A stretch of 43,351 bases of DNA. It comes from SICB01 sp037132395 (GTDB lineage: Bacteria; Patescibacteriota; Saccharimonadia; CAILAD01; BJGX01). The stretch lies in the NCBI GenBank assembly GCA_037132395.1, contig JBAXPC010000002.1, forward strand, positions 1 through 43,351, read 5' to 3'. The position numbers were made by a program, and so were the translations under genes. The notes under the pieces are model-generated. The model did no database searches. It saw only the letters and a program-made list of their open reading frames with translations, and was not told where the DNA came from. Position 1 is the first letter of the stretch; each line of letters begins with the position of its first letter. Of the stretch, positions 25,334 to 32,728 are shown piece after piece.

Positions 25334-28057
25334 CTAGCCTTCAACCTTCACTTCGCTGGCATTGGCATTAGACACTTCGCGTTTATGAGTTGATCCGAAT
25401 TCGGCAGTATCGACGGTCGACTTTTCGACCTGAGAAATAGCCAGGCTGCGCAGATAGTAAGTTGTCTTTAGGCCCTGGTTCCATGCCGCCATATAGATAT
25501 CGCTAAGCTGCTTACCACTAACTCCTTGCACAAATATATTAAAGCTCTGGCTCTGGTCAATCCATTTGCCGCGATGGGCGGTGATCTTGACTAGGTTCAT
25601 TGAATTGATCTCAAATACTTCTTTGTATTTAGCTCGGAGCTTTTCTGGTATTTCTGTAATCTTTTGAATCGACCCGTCGTGAAACTTGATCTTTTTGACC
25701 ATCGTCTCGTTCCACATGTTAAGAGCCTTTAGATCCTCGATCAGGTAAGAATTGATAACAGTAAAGTCTCCGCTCATGTTTGATTTGACATAGAGGTTTT
25801 TGTAGATTGGCTCGATGCATGGGTAGCAGCCGGCAATATTTGCAATAGATGCAGTGGGTGCAATCGCCATTGTGTTCGAATTGCGCATGCCATTCTTCTT
25901 AACGTGCGATTTAACGTAGCGCCAATCAAGCTTGCCACCTCTTTTGACATCAATCTTGCGGCCGCGTTCTTTTTCGAGCAAATCAATTGTGTCGGCAGGG
26001 AATATACCTCTATCCCACTTTGAACCCTTGAAGCTCTTGTACGCTCCGCGCTCCTTGGCGAGCTTGCTTGAGCCTAGGATTGCATGGTAGCTAATTAACT
26101 CCATCGATTCGTCAGCAAACTCTGTGGCTTTTGGAGAATCAAAGTTGATGTCGAGCATATAAAGTGCATCCTGGAAGCCCATAATACCCAGTCCGACAGG
26201 CCGGTGCTTAAGGTTAGAGGTTTCGCACTCTTTGGTGGTGTAGTAACAAATGTCGACGACGTTATCGAGCATTCGCATGGCTTTTTCGGTAGTGTCCTCG
26301 ATGAGGTCCTTGTCGAGCTTGCCGTTTTTGATGTGCTTTGCCATATTGATTGAGCCTAGGTTGCAAACTGCAGTTTCATCGGCCGAGTTATTAAGGGTAA
26401 TCTCGGTACAAAGGTTTGAGTTGTGGATAACTCCGGCGTGGTCTTGCGGACTACGAACATTGCAAGCATCCTTAAAGGTTATCCATGGGTGGCCGGTTTC
26501 AAATAGCATCGTCAACATTTTGCGCCAGAGTTGGACTGCTGGTATACGCTTGAATAGTTTTATTTTGCCTTGGTCGGCCATTTGCTCGTATTCTTCGTAG
26601 CGTTTCTTAAAGGCCTTGCCGTAGAGGTGATGCAAATCTGGGGTCTCGTCAGAACTAAATAGTGTCCAGTCTTGATTGTCGGTAACACGCTCCATGAATA
26701 GATCGGGCACCCAATTGGCTGTGTTCATATCGTGGGTTCGGCGACGTTCATCTCCTGTATTTTTGCGTAGCTCCAAGAAATCTTCGATGTCTAGGTGCCA
26801 AGTTTCGAGGTAGGCGCAGGTAGCACCTTTGCGCTTGCCAGATCGACTAATCGCCACTGTGGTATCGTTCATAATTTTAAGAAAAGGCACAACTCCCTGG
26901 GAAGGTATATTGATGGCCTTAATCAGAGAGCCAGTACCTCGGATGTTGGTCCAGTCAGTTGCGATGCCGCCCGAGTATTTGCTCATTAGGGCGTTGTCTA
27001 GATAGACCTTAAAGATGTGCTTTAGGTCGTCCTCGACAGTATTTAAAAAACATGAGCTAAGCTGGGGCTTGGCAGTGCCAGAGTGAAACAGGGTAGGGGT
27101 AGAAGGCACATAGCGCAGTGTCGAGAGCACATCATAAAAATCCATGGCCCATTTGTCTTGGTCTTTTTTCTCAGCAATCGCCAAGCCCATGGCGATACGC
27201 ATCCAGAATATTTGTGGGACTTCGAGTCGGTGTCCGCGGCCTTGGGATTGCACAAAGTAGCGGTCGTGGAGCATATCGAGACCCATAAAATCAATTAGTT
27301 GGTCACGCTCTGGCTTGATGTGCTCAGAAAGTAGCTTTAGGTTAAAGCCGCTCAAGCGCTTGTCGAGGCGACCGTCTTTTATGGTGTCAGTAATGAAGCT
27401 TATAAAGGTCTCTTTGTAGGTTTCGCCTAGATCAACTTTGTTGGTTTTACCCAAGACTTCTTTATAGACCTTACGAAGAAGTAGTCTTGAGGCAAGCTTA
27501 GAATAGAGCGGGTCGCGCTCAATTTGAGCCTTGGCACCCATTATCATGCTGTCTTCAAGCTCATCAAAAGTAATGCCATCGTACAAGCTAGCCTTAACAG
27601 CCTGAGCGATATCATCGAGGTCAATCACGTCGGCGATATCATCTGCAGCTTCTAATAATTCCTTGACGAGCTTAGCGTAGCTAAAGTTTTCGAGGCTGCC
27701 GTCGGGCATTGTCACTTTTAGGTTGCTTTGCTCGAGCTTTTCGGCCGAGCGGGCCGATTCGGCGGCGCGGATTGCTTTGTGGGTCTCGCGGTATAGTATA
27801 AAACTACGGACCGTTTTGTAGTGACCCGAGCGCATTAGCTCTTGTTCAATAAGATCTTGCAAAGCCTCGACATCTGGGGCACCCTCTTGAAATAACGCCT
27901 CAGCCTGAACAATAACTTCGGTTACAACGGCTGCTATGTCCGCAGGCGTTGCTTCTGTGCCAACCGACTCGCTAGCTTTACCAATGGCAATCTCAATACG
28001 AGACCTATCAAAATCAACCATTTGACCGTTACGTTTTCTAATCTGAACAAAACCCAT
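25334..28057 (-). CDS. nrdA: Ribonucleotide reductase class I alpha subunit
   Basis: Catalytic subunit reducing ribonucleoside diphosphates. The 907-residue product starts at ATG 28057, preceded by GGAGGG; the longer frame from 28147 would cross the promoter. It has an ATP-cone (about 1-95), a second ATP-cone-like segment (about 112-205) and the barrel: redox pair Cys336 (LSSCFLN) and Cys565 (AVCNLGS), thiyl Cys550 with Glu552 (NLCTEI), and the late Tyr pair (TTYYLR). The C-terminal tail has no cysteine, although the usual CxxC-type pair there re-reduces the active site. Immediately past the stop, another frame continues as a short tail with one Cys (see findings). Confidence 0.95.
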   Translation of the reverse strand: MGFVQIRKRNGQMVDFDRSRIEIAIGKASESVGTEATPADIAAVVTEVIVQAEALFQEGAPDVEALQDLIEQELMRSGHYKTVRSFILYRETHKAIRAAESARSAEKLEQSNLKVTMPDGSLENFSYAKLVKELLEAADDIADVIDLDDIAQAVKASLYDGITFDELEDSMIMGAKAQIERDPLYSKLASRLLLRKVYKEVLGKTNKVDLGETYKETFISFITDTIKDGRLDKRLSGFNLKLLSEHIKPERDQLIDFMGLDMLHDRYFVQSQGRGHRLEVPQIFWMRIAMGLAIAEKKDQDKWAMDFYDVLSTLRYVPSTPTLFHSGTAKPQLSSCFLNTVEDDLKHIFKVYLDNALMSKYSGGIATDWTNIRGTGSLIKAINIPSQGVVPFLKIMNDTTVAISRSGKRKGATCAYLETWHLDIEDFLELRKNTGDERRRTHDMNTANWVPDLFMERVTDNQDWTLFSSDETPDLHHLYGKAFKKRYEEYEQMADQGKIKLFKRIPAVQLWRKMLTMLFETGHPWITFKDACNVRSPQDHAGVIHNSNLCTEITLNNSADETAVCNLGSINMAKHIKNGKLDKDLIEDTTEKAMRMLDNVVDICYYTTKECETSNLKHRPVGLGIMGFQDALYMLDINFDSPKATEFADESMELISYHAILGSSKLAKERGAYKSFKGSKWDRGIFPADTIDLLEKERGRKIDVKRGGKLDWRYVKSHVKKNGMRNSNTMAIAPTASIANIAGCYPCIEPIYKNLYVKSNMSGDFTVINSYLIEDLKALNMWNETMVKKIKFHDGSIQKITEIPEKLRAKYKEVFEINSMNLVKITAHRGKWIDQSQSFNIFVQGVSGKQLSDIYMAAWNQGLKTTYYLRSLAISQVEKSTVDTAEFGSTHKREVSNANASEVKVEG

Positions 28058-28080
28058 TTCACCCTCCTTGTTGTTGTTTA

Positions 28081-28129
28081 TGTCTGTATCTAGTGTTACA
28101 AAGCTCTTGTGCTCCACTATATACAGGCT
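28081..28129 (-). promoter_or_regulatory. Two NrdR-box-like sites upstream of nrdA
   Basis: Site 1, 28114-28129, has the core CTATATACAG against consensus CwAtATaTwG and covers the -10. Site 2, 28081-28096, ends in TAGTGT. Their centres are 33 bp apart, close to the usual three helical turns. NrdR is the known repressor of nrd operons; its gene is not in the window. Confidence 0.5.
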
Positions 28130-28144
28130 TTTAGTTATGGTCAA
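28116..28144 (-). promoter_or_regulatory. nrdA promoter (-35 TTGACC, 17 bp, -10 TATAGT)
   Basis: On the minus strand TTGACC (28144-28139), a 17-bp spacer and TATAGT (28121-28116) form a near-consensus promoter. The start near 28109 gives a leader of about 50 nt with a GGAGGG site. The rest of the interval 28145-28380 shows nothing I can name apart from the tRNA-Glu -10. Confidence 0.75.
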
Positions 28145-28365
28145 CATGTTTTTTTTACTACACTATGGCTGGCTTATGGAATGGCCATAAATTACCAAAA
28201 ATACCAGCGTGGTTACGGACCCACATACGAAAACACCCCTCTTTGTCAACTCATCGGTCAATAAACTTTTCTTACTAACGATAATACGACAATATAAGCA
28301 TTGCCGTCTAGACTACCAAAAAGACGTATTTGGTGTTGTGGCTAGTAAAATTGGTCTAAAAATAC

Positions 28366-28371
28366 TATAAT
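28366..28371 (+). promoter_or_regulatory. -10 element of tRNA-Glu
   Basis: TATAAT ends 9 nt before the mature 5' end of the tRNA. No good -35 is seen. Confidence 0.5.
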
Positions 28372-28380
28372 ACATCTGTT

Positions 28381-28455
28381 GGTCCCATCGTCTAACGGTT
28401 AGGACACCAGATTCTCAATCTGGCAATGCGGGTTCGATTCCCGCTGGGATCACCA
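28381..28455 (+). tRNA. tRNA-Glu (anticodon CTC)
   Basis: 75 nt with encoded CCA. Acceptor GGTCCCA pairs with TGGGATC. The anticodon stem CCAGA/TCTGG encloses TTCTCAA, giving anticodon CTC (GAG codons). The T loop has GGTTCGATTCC. Confidence 0.96.
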
Positions 28456-28501
28456 GCTTAAATAGCAATTATATTGTAATATTATTTAAATAATATCATG
28501 G

Positions 28502-28507
28502 TAAAAT
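28502..28507 (+). promoter_or_regulatory. -10 element of idi
   Basis: Extended -10 TGGTAAAAT ends 8 nt before ATG 28516. This favours 28516 over the in-frame ATG at 28498, which overlaps the element. Confidence 0.45.
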
Positions 28508-28515
28508 ACCATAAA

Positions 28516-29064
28516 ATGAACGAACACGTAGTTTTGGTAGACAATTCAAACCACGCAATCGGCACCGCCGATAAATACCAGGTTCACACCGGCAATACCC
28601 CCTTGCACCGTGGCTTTTCGTTGTTTATTTTTAATGCCCGTGGTGAGCTGCTACTGCAGCAACGCTCTCATAAAAAAATCGCCTGGCCCAATGTCTGGAG
28701 CAACTCTGTTTGCGGTCACCCAGCTAAAGACGAAACTGCCAAAGCTGCAGCTAAGCGGCGGGCCTACTATGAGCTGGGTATTGAGCTCAAGATAGCCAAT
28801 ATCAAAATGATGATCAAGGACTACCAATATCGATACGAGCATCAGGGAATTATTGAGAACGAAATCTGTCCTGTAATGGTGGCTTTTTATAATAGCGACG
28901 ATCAGCTACAGCCAAATCCCGATGAAGTAGCCGACTGCAAGTGGATAGCCTGGCAGTACTTTTTGGATCAGCTTGCTAAACCCAATAGCTACTCGGAGTG
29001 GTGTCAAGAAGAAGCCCTGCTGCTAGCTAGCTCCGAGAGGTTCAATAAGTTTCTTTTAGGGTAA
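28516..29064 (+). CDS. idi: Isopentenyl-diphosphate delta-isomerase, type 1
   Basis: Interconverts IPP and DMAPP, precursors of all isoprenoids. The 182-residue NUDIX-fold enzyme has catalytic Cys66 (NSVCGHP), metal-binding His24, His31 and His68, and the Glu pair Glu114/Glu116 (GIIENEICPV), nearly identical in spacing to E. coli Idi. No other isoprenoid pathway gene is in the window. It could serve salvage of host-derived isoprenoid diphosphates. Confidence 0.93.
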   Translation: MNEHVVLVDNSNHAIGTADKYQVHTGNTPLHRGFSLFIFNARGELLLQQRSHKKIAWPNVWSNSVCGHPAKDETAKAAAKRRAYYELGIELKIANIKMMIKDYQYRYEHQGIIENEICPVMVAFYNSDDQLQPNPDEVADCKWIAWQYFLDQLAKPNSYSEWCQEEALLLASSERFNKFLLG

Positions 29065-29119
29065 ATAGCTATAGCACAGTTTGCCTTGTGGGTAGCTTAA
29101 GAGGTATCATTGAAAGGTA

Positions 29120-29752
29120 ATGCAAGAATTACTCAAAGCAACCCCTTTTATAGTTGGCGCTGCAATTAGCCCAGTGCTTTTGGTTATGACACTATTTATA
29201 CTATCCAGGCCAGTTGCACCAGCTAAAAAGAGCCTACTATTTTTGCTGGGCTCAGCGGTTACAATTACGCTAATTGGGACGATTATATTTTTTACCACCA
29301 CCATAAGACCCGACCCAAGCCCTGGCAAGGATTTACTACCGCACATTATTATTGGTTTATTGCTGTTATTTTTAGCATTTAATATTCTTCGCCAGGGCCC
29401 CGCCAAAGCCGAGAACAAGCCTCAAAAAAATGATAGCCCCATAAAATACCTAACACTTGGGGCAATCCTAATGCTGACCAACTTCACTACCATTGCGATG
29501 GTATTTGCACTAGCCCTGGAGCTACGATCCTCTAGTATCTTGGGTGCCGAAAAAATTATGTACTTGGCGGCCGTAATTATATTCGCATTGCTACCGATAA
29601 TTTTACCGCTCTTGGTTCTGGCCATAGCGGGCAAAAGGAGTGCCGATATCCTCGAAAAACTCTCCAGCTTTATGCAGCGCTACGCCCACATCGCAACGGC
29701 CGTCTTTTTTGCACTAATGGCTGTTTATGTACTACTTAAGCCGTTCTTGTAG
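29120..29752 (+). CDS. GAP / LysE-superfamily small transporter
   Basis: 210-residue integral membrane protein with about six TM helices and a charged loop in the middle (GPAKAENKPQKND). The layout and the opening FIVGAAISPVLLVMTLFILSR match the Sap/GAP (sulfolipid- or peptidoglycolipid-addressing) branch of the LysE superfamily. Substrate unknown. A short AAAGG lies close to the ATG. Confidence 0.65.
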   Translation: MQELLKATPFIVGAAISPVLLVMTLFILSRPVAPAKKSLLFLLGSAVTITLIGTIIFFTTTIRPDPSPGKDLLPHIIIGLLLLFLAFNILRQGPAKAENKPQKNDSPIKYLTLGAILMLTNFTTIAMVFALALELRSSSILGAEKIMYLAAVIIFALLPIILPLLVLAIAGKRSADILEKLSSFMQRYAHIATAVFFALMAVYVLLKPFL

Positions 29753-29828
29753 CGCTGTCACAACTACCTAGCCAGCGACTAGCGAGGGGCTGTCACAGCC
29801 TTGCTTTATGGTGCGTTATGATTACCGG

Positions 29829-29834
29829 TATAAC
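29829..29834 (+). promoter_or_regulatory. Probable -10 of the small secreted protein gene
   Basis: TATAAC about 36 nt before ATG 29871; an AAAGG site lies in the leader. Just upstream (29788-29801) a short GGCTGTCACAGCC hairpin followed by T-rich sequence may end the transporter transcript. Confidence 0.35.
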
Positions 29835-29870
29835 ATTTAAGATGCGCAACGAAAGGTAATATAAACAACT

Positions 29871-30263
29871 ATGAACAATACATCAAAACTAACAATCGCC
29901 TCAATCGCCACAGTAGCTCTGTTGGCCGGCGCTGCTGTGCCAGCATTGGCAGCTGTGCATATGCGCCCTAGCAATGTTCAGCGTAGTGGCGTCTCCGAAG
30001 AGACCAAGGCTGCAAGCTATAGCGATCGACAAGCACGAGTAGCCGACAAGCTAGACCGCGCCGTGCAAAGTGGCAAAATAACCGCCGATCAAAAAGCACA
30101 GATTATAGCTAAGCTAGCCGAAATGCACAGCTACCGGATGTCGTTAAAGGATTTGCCACAACCTGAACGCAAGCAGGCCATCAAATCCAAAAAGGCCGAG
30201 CTTAAGCAGTGGGCCATTGATAATGGCATCAACCTTAGGATGTTTGCCGGTGGACACAAATAA
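29871..30263 (+). CDS. Small secreted helical protein
   Basis: 130 residues with a clear signal peptide (hydrophobic core about 8-26, AxA-type site in PALAA) and a mature part of charged helices (DKLDRAVQSGKITADQKAQIIAKL and RKQAIKSKKAELKQWAIDNG). No cysteines. The pattern resembles small secreted DUF2680-type proteins of Gram-positive bacteria, without firm assignment. It has its own promoter and terminator, so it is a single-gene unit. Confidence 0.7.
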   Translation: MNNTSKLTIASIATVALLAGAAVPALAAVHMRPSNVQRSGVSEETKAASYSDRQARVADKLDRAVQSGKITADQKAQIIAKLAEMHSYRMSLKDLPQPERKQAIKSKKAELKQWAIDNGINLRMFAGGHK

Positions 30264-30291
30264 GTTTTAGCTATTAGATATAGCAGTTTTT

Positions 30292-30323
30292 AAAAAATCT
30301 AGCCCACAGAGGGCTAGTTTTTT
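30292..30323 (+). terminator. Rho-independent terminator after the secreted protein gene
   Basis: CTAGCCC (30299-30305), loop ACAGA, GGGCTAG (30311-30317), then six T. A preceding A-tract makes it potentially bidirectional. Confidence 0.9.
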
Positions 30324-30417
30324 ATGCTATGTCTAACCAATTCGAGAGAGGCGAAAATAAATAACAGCTACTTTGGCAAGATTATAATCTGGTTTGTTGG
30401 TGTCTGTGCGGTGGTTA

Positions 30418-30445
30418 TTGATTTGAGAGCTTTTTAGGCTATAAT
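30418..30445 (+). promoter_or_regulatory. Promoter of the two-gene unit at 30489
   Basis: TTGATT, 16-bp spacer, TATAAT. The leader is about 37 nt with GGAGG 8 nt before GTG 30489. Confidence 0.6.
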
Positions 30446-30488
30446 ATAGCTGTTCAGAGTTCGCCTAGACGAAACTGGAGGTATCAAA

Positions 30489-30719
30489 GTGTTGGAGCCG
30501 AATATGATTAGCCAGGCGGCACGCTATATCTACCCTGGATTAGTTTTGCCAGTCGTGCCTTATTGCGCTAGCGAAGGGCTTGATCCGAGTCTAGTGCCAC
30601 ACCAACTCGGTGCCATAGGCTTCGATTTTGTCAAAATCTTCCAGTTCGAAATCGAGCCAGGGTTTTGCTTCGAACACGTCTTGTCCTACGTAGAAAATCA
30701 CACTGGGGAGAAGAGATAA
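30489..30719 (+). CDS. Small hypothetical protein, GTG start
   Basis: 76 residues, no recognised family. The GTG start has CTGGAGG upstream. The sequence is aromatic- and hydrophobic-rich (ARYIYPGLVLPVVPYCA; FDFVKIFQFEIEPGFCFEHV) without a clear TM. Its TAA stop overlaps the predicted ATA start of the next gene. An alternative is that the two frames were once one gene, split by a -1 shift. Confidence 0.6.
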   Translation: MLEPNMISQAARYIYPGLVLPVVPYCASEGLDPSLVPHQLGAIGFDFVKIFQFEIEPGFCFEHVLSYVENHTGEKR

Positions 30720-30889
30720 GTATCGATGACCTGACTAACTCACCCGAGCTTGCAAGCATCAAAGAGCTGGTTGAGACCAACAGATTCGTAATAACATCAT
30801 GGGGGGCATTGATACCCCTCTTTGAGGACGATATAGCCGTCCCATACCCAAATACTGTCGAGCTACCGCTCGATATGCGCCTAGATTAA
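30716..30889 (+). CDS. Small hypothetical protein, apparent ATA start coupled to the upstream stop
   Basis: 57 residues (ISIDDLTNSPELASIKELV...). The open frame extends upstream to an ATG at 30665, but that lies deep inside the preceding gene without a Shine-Dalgarno. GGGGAG at 30705-30710 sits 5 nt before ATA 30716, which overlaps the previous stop (ATAA), so ATA, or the ATC at 30722, is the likely start. A frameshift product fused to the upstream protein is the alternative. No family recognised. Confidence 0.5.
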   Translation: MSIDDLTNSPELASIKELVETNRFVITSWGALIPLFEDDIAVPYPNTVELPLDMRLD

Positions 30890-30900
30890 TATTATTTACT

Positions 30901-30938
30901 TCGCTCTTATCTGTATTAAGGGCGATTTTTTATTTAAG
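30901..30938 (+). terminator. Terminator after the 30489-30889 gene pair
   Basis: TCGCTCTTA and TAAGGGCGA form a stem with one G-T pair, followed by TTTTTTA. It also faces the end of the minus-strand channel gene. Confidence 0.75.
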
Positions 30939-30951
30939 GGCCTGAATAATT

Positions 30952-31275
30952 CTACTTATTTTTGAGTGCTTTTTTTTGGAGTCGTTTTTGGGCTGCAATG
31001 CGCACCAGAATATTGAGGCTGGCAGCAATAATACCAACGCCTATCAGCACATAAAATATCGTAAATAGCTTGGTGCCTGGTGTGGTGGGGTGAATATCGC
31101 CGTAACCCACGGTGGTAATAGTGATCACCGAAAAATAAACCGCGTCTATCCAGCTCAAGTGCAGGAACCTATGATAAAAGACTGATCCAGTAGCAATAAC
31201 AGATAAGGCTGTCAGCACCACCCACTTGAAGTGTAGGGCTGTATCAACTGCTTCAGACGATTTGTGTCTAGTCAT
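30952..31275 (-). CDS. Two-TM potassium-type ion channel
   Basis: 107-residue membrane protein of the Ion_trans_2 type: TM1 (about 18-36), a pore helix with selectivity filter TVGYGD (55-60), TM2 (about 68-92) and a short basic tail with no RCK domain. Tetramers of such proteins pass K+. The start is ATG 31275, because TATAAT ends 7 nt before it; the frame opens 18 nt earlier inside the promoter. It is divergent from the heliorhodopsin gene, with 82 bp between start codons, which suggests but does not prove shared regulation. Confidence 0.92.
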   Translation of the reverse strand: MTRHKSSEAVDTALHFKWVVLTALSVIATGSVFYHRFLHLSWIDAVYFSVITITTVGYGDIHPTTPGTKLFTIFYVLIGVGIIAASLNILVRIAAQKRLQKKALKNK

Positions 31276-31282
31276 GACTATA

Positions 31283-31288
31283 ATTATA
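31283..31288 (-). promoter_or_regulatory. -10 element of the channel gene, leaderless arrangement
   Basis: TATAAT on the minus strand, 7 nt before ATG 31275. Confidence 0.6.
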
Positions 31289-31344
31289 ACCACTAAGCAA
31301 CTTAAACACCAAATTATTCTTGCTCTATATATTAATTCTTATGC

Positions 31345-31350
31345 TAAAGT
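31345..31350 (+). promoter_or_regulatory. Likely -10 of the heliorhodopsin gene
   Basis: TAAAGT ends 7 nt before ATG 31358, matching the spacing of other genes here. TATGCT at 31340-31345 is an alternative. No Shine-Dalgarno. Confidence 0.4.
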
Positions 31351-31357
31351 AAATCGT

Positions 31358-32140
31358 ATGAAACCCAAAACGAAACAAGGCAAGAAACTACAGAATTTTA
31401 ATATAATAATGGGCTGCATACACTTAGTCCAAGCTACAGTGATGCTATTTATCTTAAATTACAGCCTAAAAATACCTATTATCACTAGGTTTTTTGATCA
31501 GTCTCCCAACGGCAGCTTTACTGTATCTACTAAAGTTCTGATAGATGTCCCAATAGCAGTTGTAGCACCAGTATTCTTACTTATTTCGGCTCTTTTCCAT
31601 TTCATCATCTCGTCACCTTTTTATGTACGTCGCTATGAGGCGAATATAAAAAAGGGCTATAACCCTATGCGCTGGATCGAATATTCATTAAGTAGCTCAG
31701 TTATGTTGGTCGCGCTACTTATGATGGGTGGTATCAATGAACTCTCAAGTGTAGTGTTTGTTTTTACTCTAAACTTTTTGATGAACATGTGGGGGCTAGA
31801 GATGGAGCGTTACAACCAGCTCACCGAAAAGATCAAGTGGTTTCCGTACAACATGGGCGTAATCGCAGGTATAGTACCATGGATTATCGGTGGCCTATAC
31901 TTCTGGGTCAGCACCACCAATGTCGCCGACAGTATCCCTTGGTATGCCAAGCTAGGGTTCTTGATCACGTTCCTATTCTTCAATAGCTTCGCTATCAATA
32001 TGGTTCTTCAGTATCTCAAGGTAGGCCGCTGGAAGAATTACGTACATGGCGAACGCGCCTATATATGGCTTAGCCTGATAGCCAAAAGCTCACTAGCCTG
32101 GATTCTTGTGCTAGGAACCCTAAATATAGCAGCAAAATAG
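31358..32140 (+). CDS. Heliorhodopsin
   Basis: Seven-TM retinal protein of the heliorhodopsin family, which is inverted in the membrane (N terminus inside) relative to type 1 rhodopsins. The 260-residue product has the family signature RWIEYSLSSSVML with Glu108 in the counter-ion position and GERAYIWLSLIAKSSLAW with Lys243 as the Schiff-base lysine. His22 and His81 match the two conserved histidines near the retinal pocket (His23 and His80 of the 48C12 protein), and LQNFN near the N terminus also fits. The start is ATG 31358; the frame runs open upstream to 31226 through the divergent gene. Known members are mostly non-pumping sensors, some viral ones proton channels. No retinal-making gene is in the window. 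Confidence 0.95.
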   Translation: MKPKTKQGKKLQNFNIIMGCIHLVQATVMLFILNYSLKIPIITRFFDQSPNGSFTVSTKVLIDVPIAVVAPVFLLISALFHFIISSPFYVRRYEANIKKGYNPMRWIEYSLSSSVMLVALLMMGGINELSSVVFVFTLNFLMNMWGLEMERYNQLTEKIKWFPYNMGVIAGIVPWIIGGLYFWVSTTNVADSIPWYAKLGFLITFLFFNSFAINMVLQYLKVGRWKNYVHGERAYIWLSLIAKSSLAWILVLGTLNIAAK

Positions 32141-32281
32141 CGTAATTTTTTGACTCTGTTACGGTGGGCGTTTATGAAATTAAAGCGATAATTATGAATG
32201 CTATAATTTGCCCTCAAGCCCAGAAGTTTTATCTTTAAATTGTCTTTAAAAAGTTCGGATATAACAATCAGTAAGCAATAA

Positions 32282-32728
32282 CTACTTTAGTGTGCCGATT
32301 TGGTAGCTAGCAAGAATACTATCGGCTCGACTAGAATGTCCGCTTTTCCGGCCACCCTTAGTATTGTAGGCGCTAGTAGCATCCTTACCACAATACATTA
32401 GTATTAGGTCAGCTCCGCCAGGGTGCTGATCGATGTAGGCTGTGATGTCGTAGATGTTAGAATTAATAATTAGCCAGCAATCCTTGTAAGATTTGTGCCC
32501 GGCTACTTCAGCTATTGAGTATGATTTAGGGCCTGAGCCTTGCGTTGTGGGGGATGTTTGATCATTAGAGGTAGCGCCGCCGGGCTCGCCAGTATTAGTA
32601 CCAGAGCCAGTGTTAATTCCAGCGGGCGTTGCAGATTCCTTGACTTGTTTATCAATAAAACCCCATATAAACATTGTGCCCATGGTTAGTACAAACAGCA
32701 TAAACACAATAGCAACTAGTTTTTTCAT
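32282..32728 (-). CDS. Membrane-anchored cytochrome b5-like heme protein
   Basis: 148 residues: an N-terminal TM/signal anchor (about 4-24), a Gly/Thr/Ser linker (about 32-68) and a cytochrome b5 domain (about 69-146) with heme ligands His102 (HPGG) and His131 (SGHSSRADS). It carries electrons at the outer membrane face, if topology is as predicted. Its ATG overlaps the stop of the flavocytochrome gene by 4 nt, so the two are made together. Two extra cysteines (Cys84, Cys113) could form a disulfide. Heme must come from outside if the cell lacks heme synthesis, as most CPR do. Confidence 0.92.
   Translation of the reverse strand: MKKLVAIVFMLFVLTMGTMFIWGFIDKQVKESATPAGINTGSGTNTGEPGGATSNDQTSPTTQGSGPKSYSIAEVAGHKSYKDCWLIINSNIYDITAYIDQHPGGADLILMYCGKDATSAYNTKGGRKSGHSSRADSILASYQIGTLK

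Noticed and set aside
28163..28282. 39-codon ORF between nrdA and tRNA-Glu
   Set aside because: No ribosome site, no promoter and no recognisable sequence; likely chance.
31226..31357. Upstream extension of the heliorhodopsin frame
   Set aside because: It crosses the divergent channel gene and both promoters; the conserved N terminus begins at 31358.
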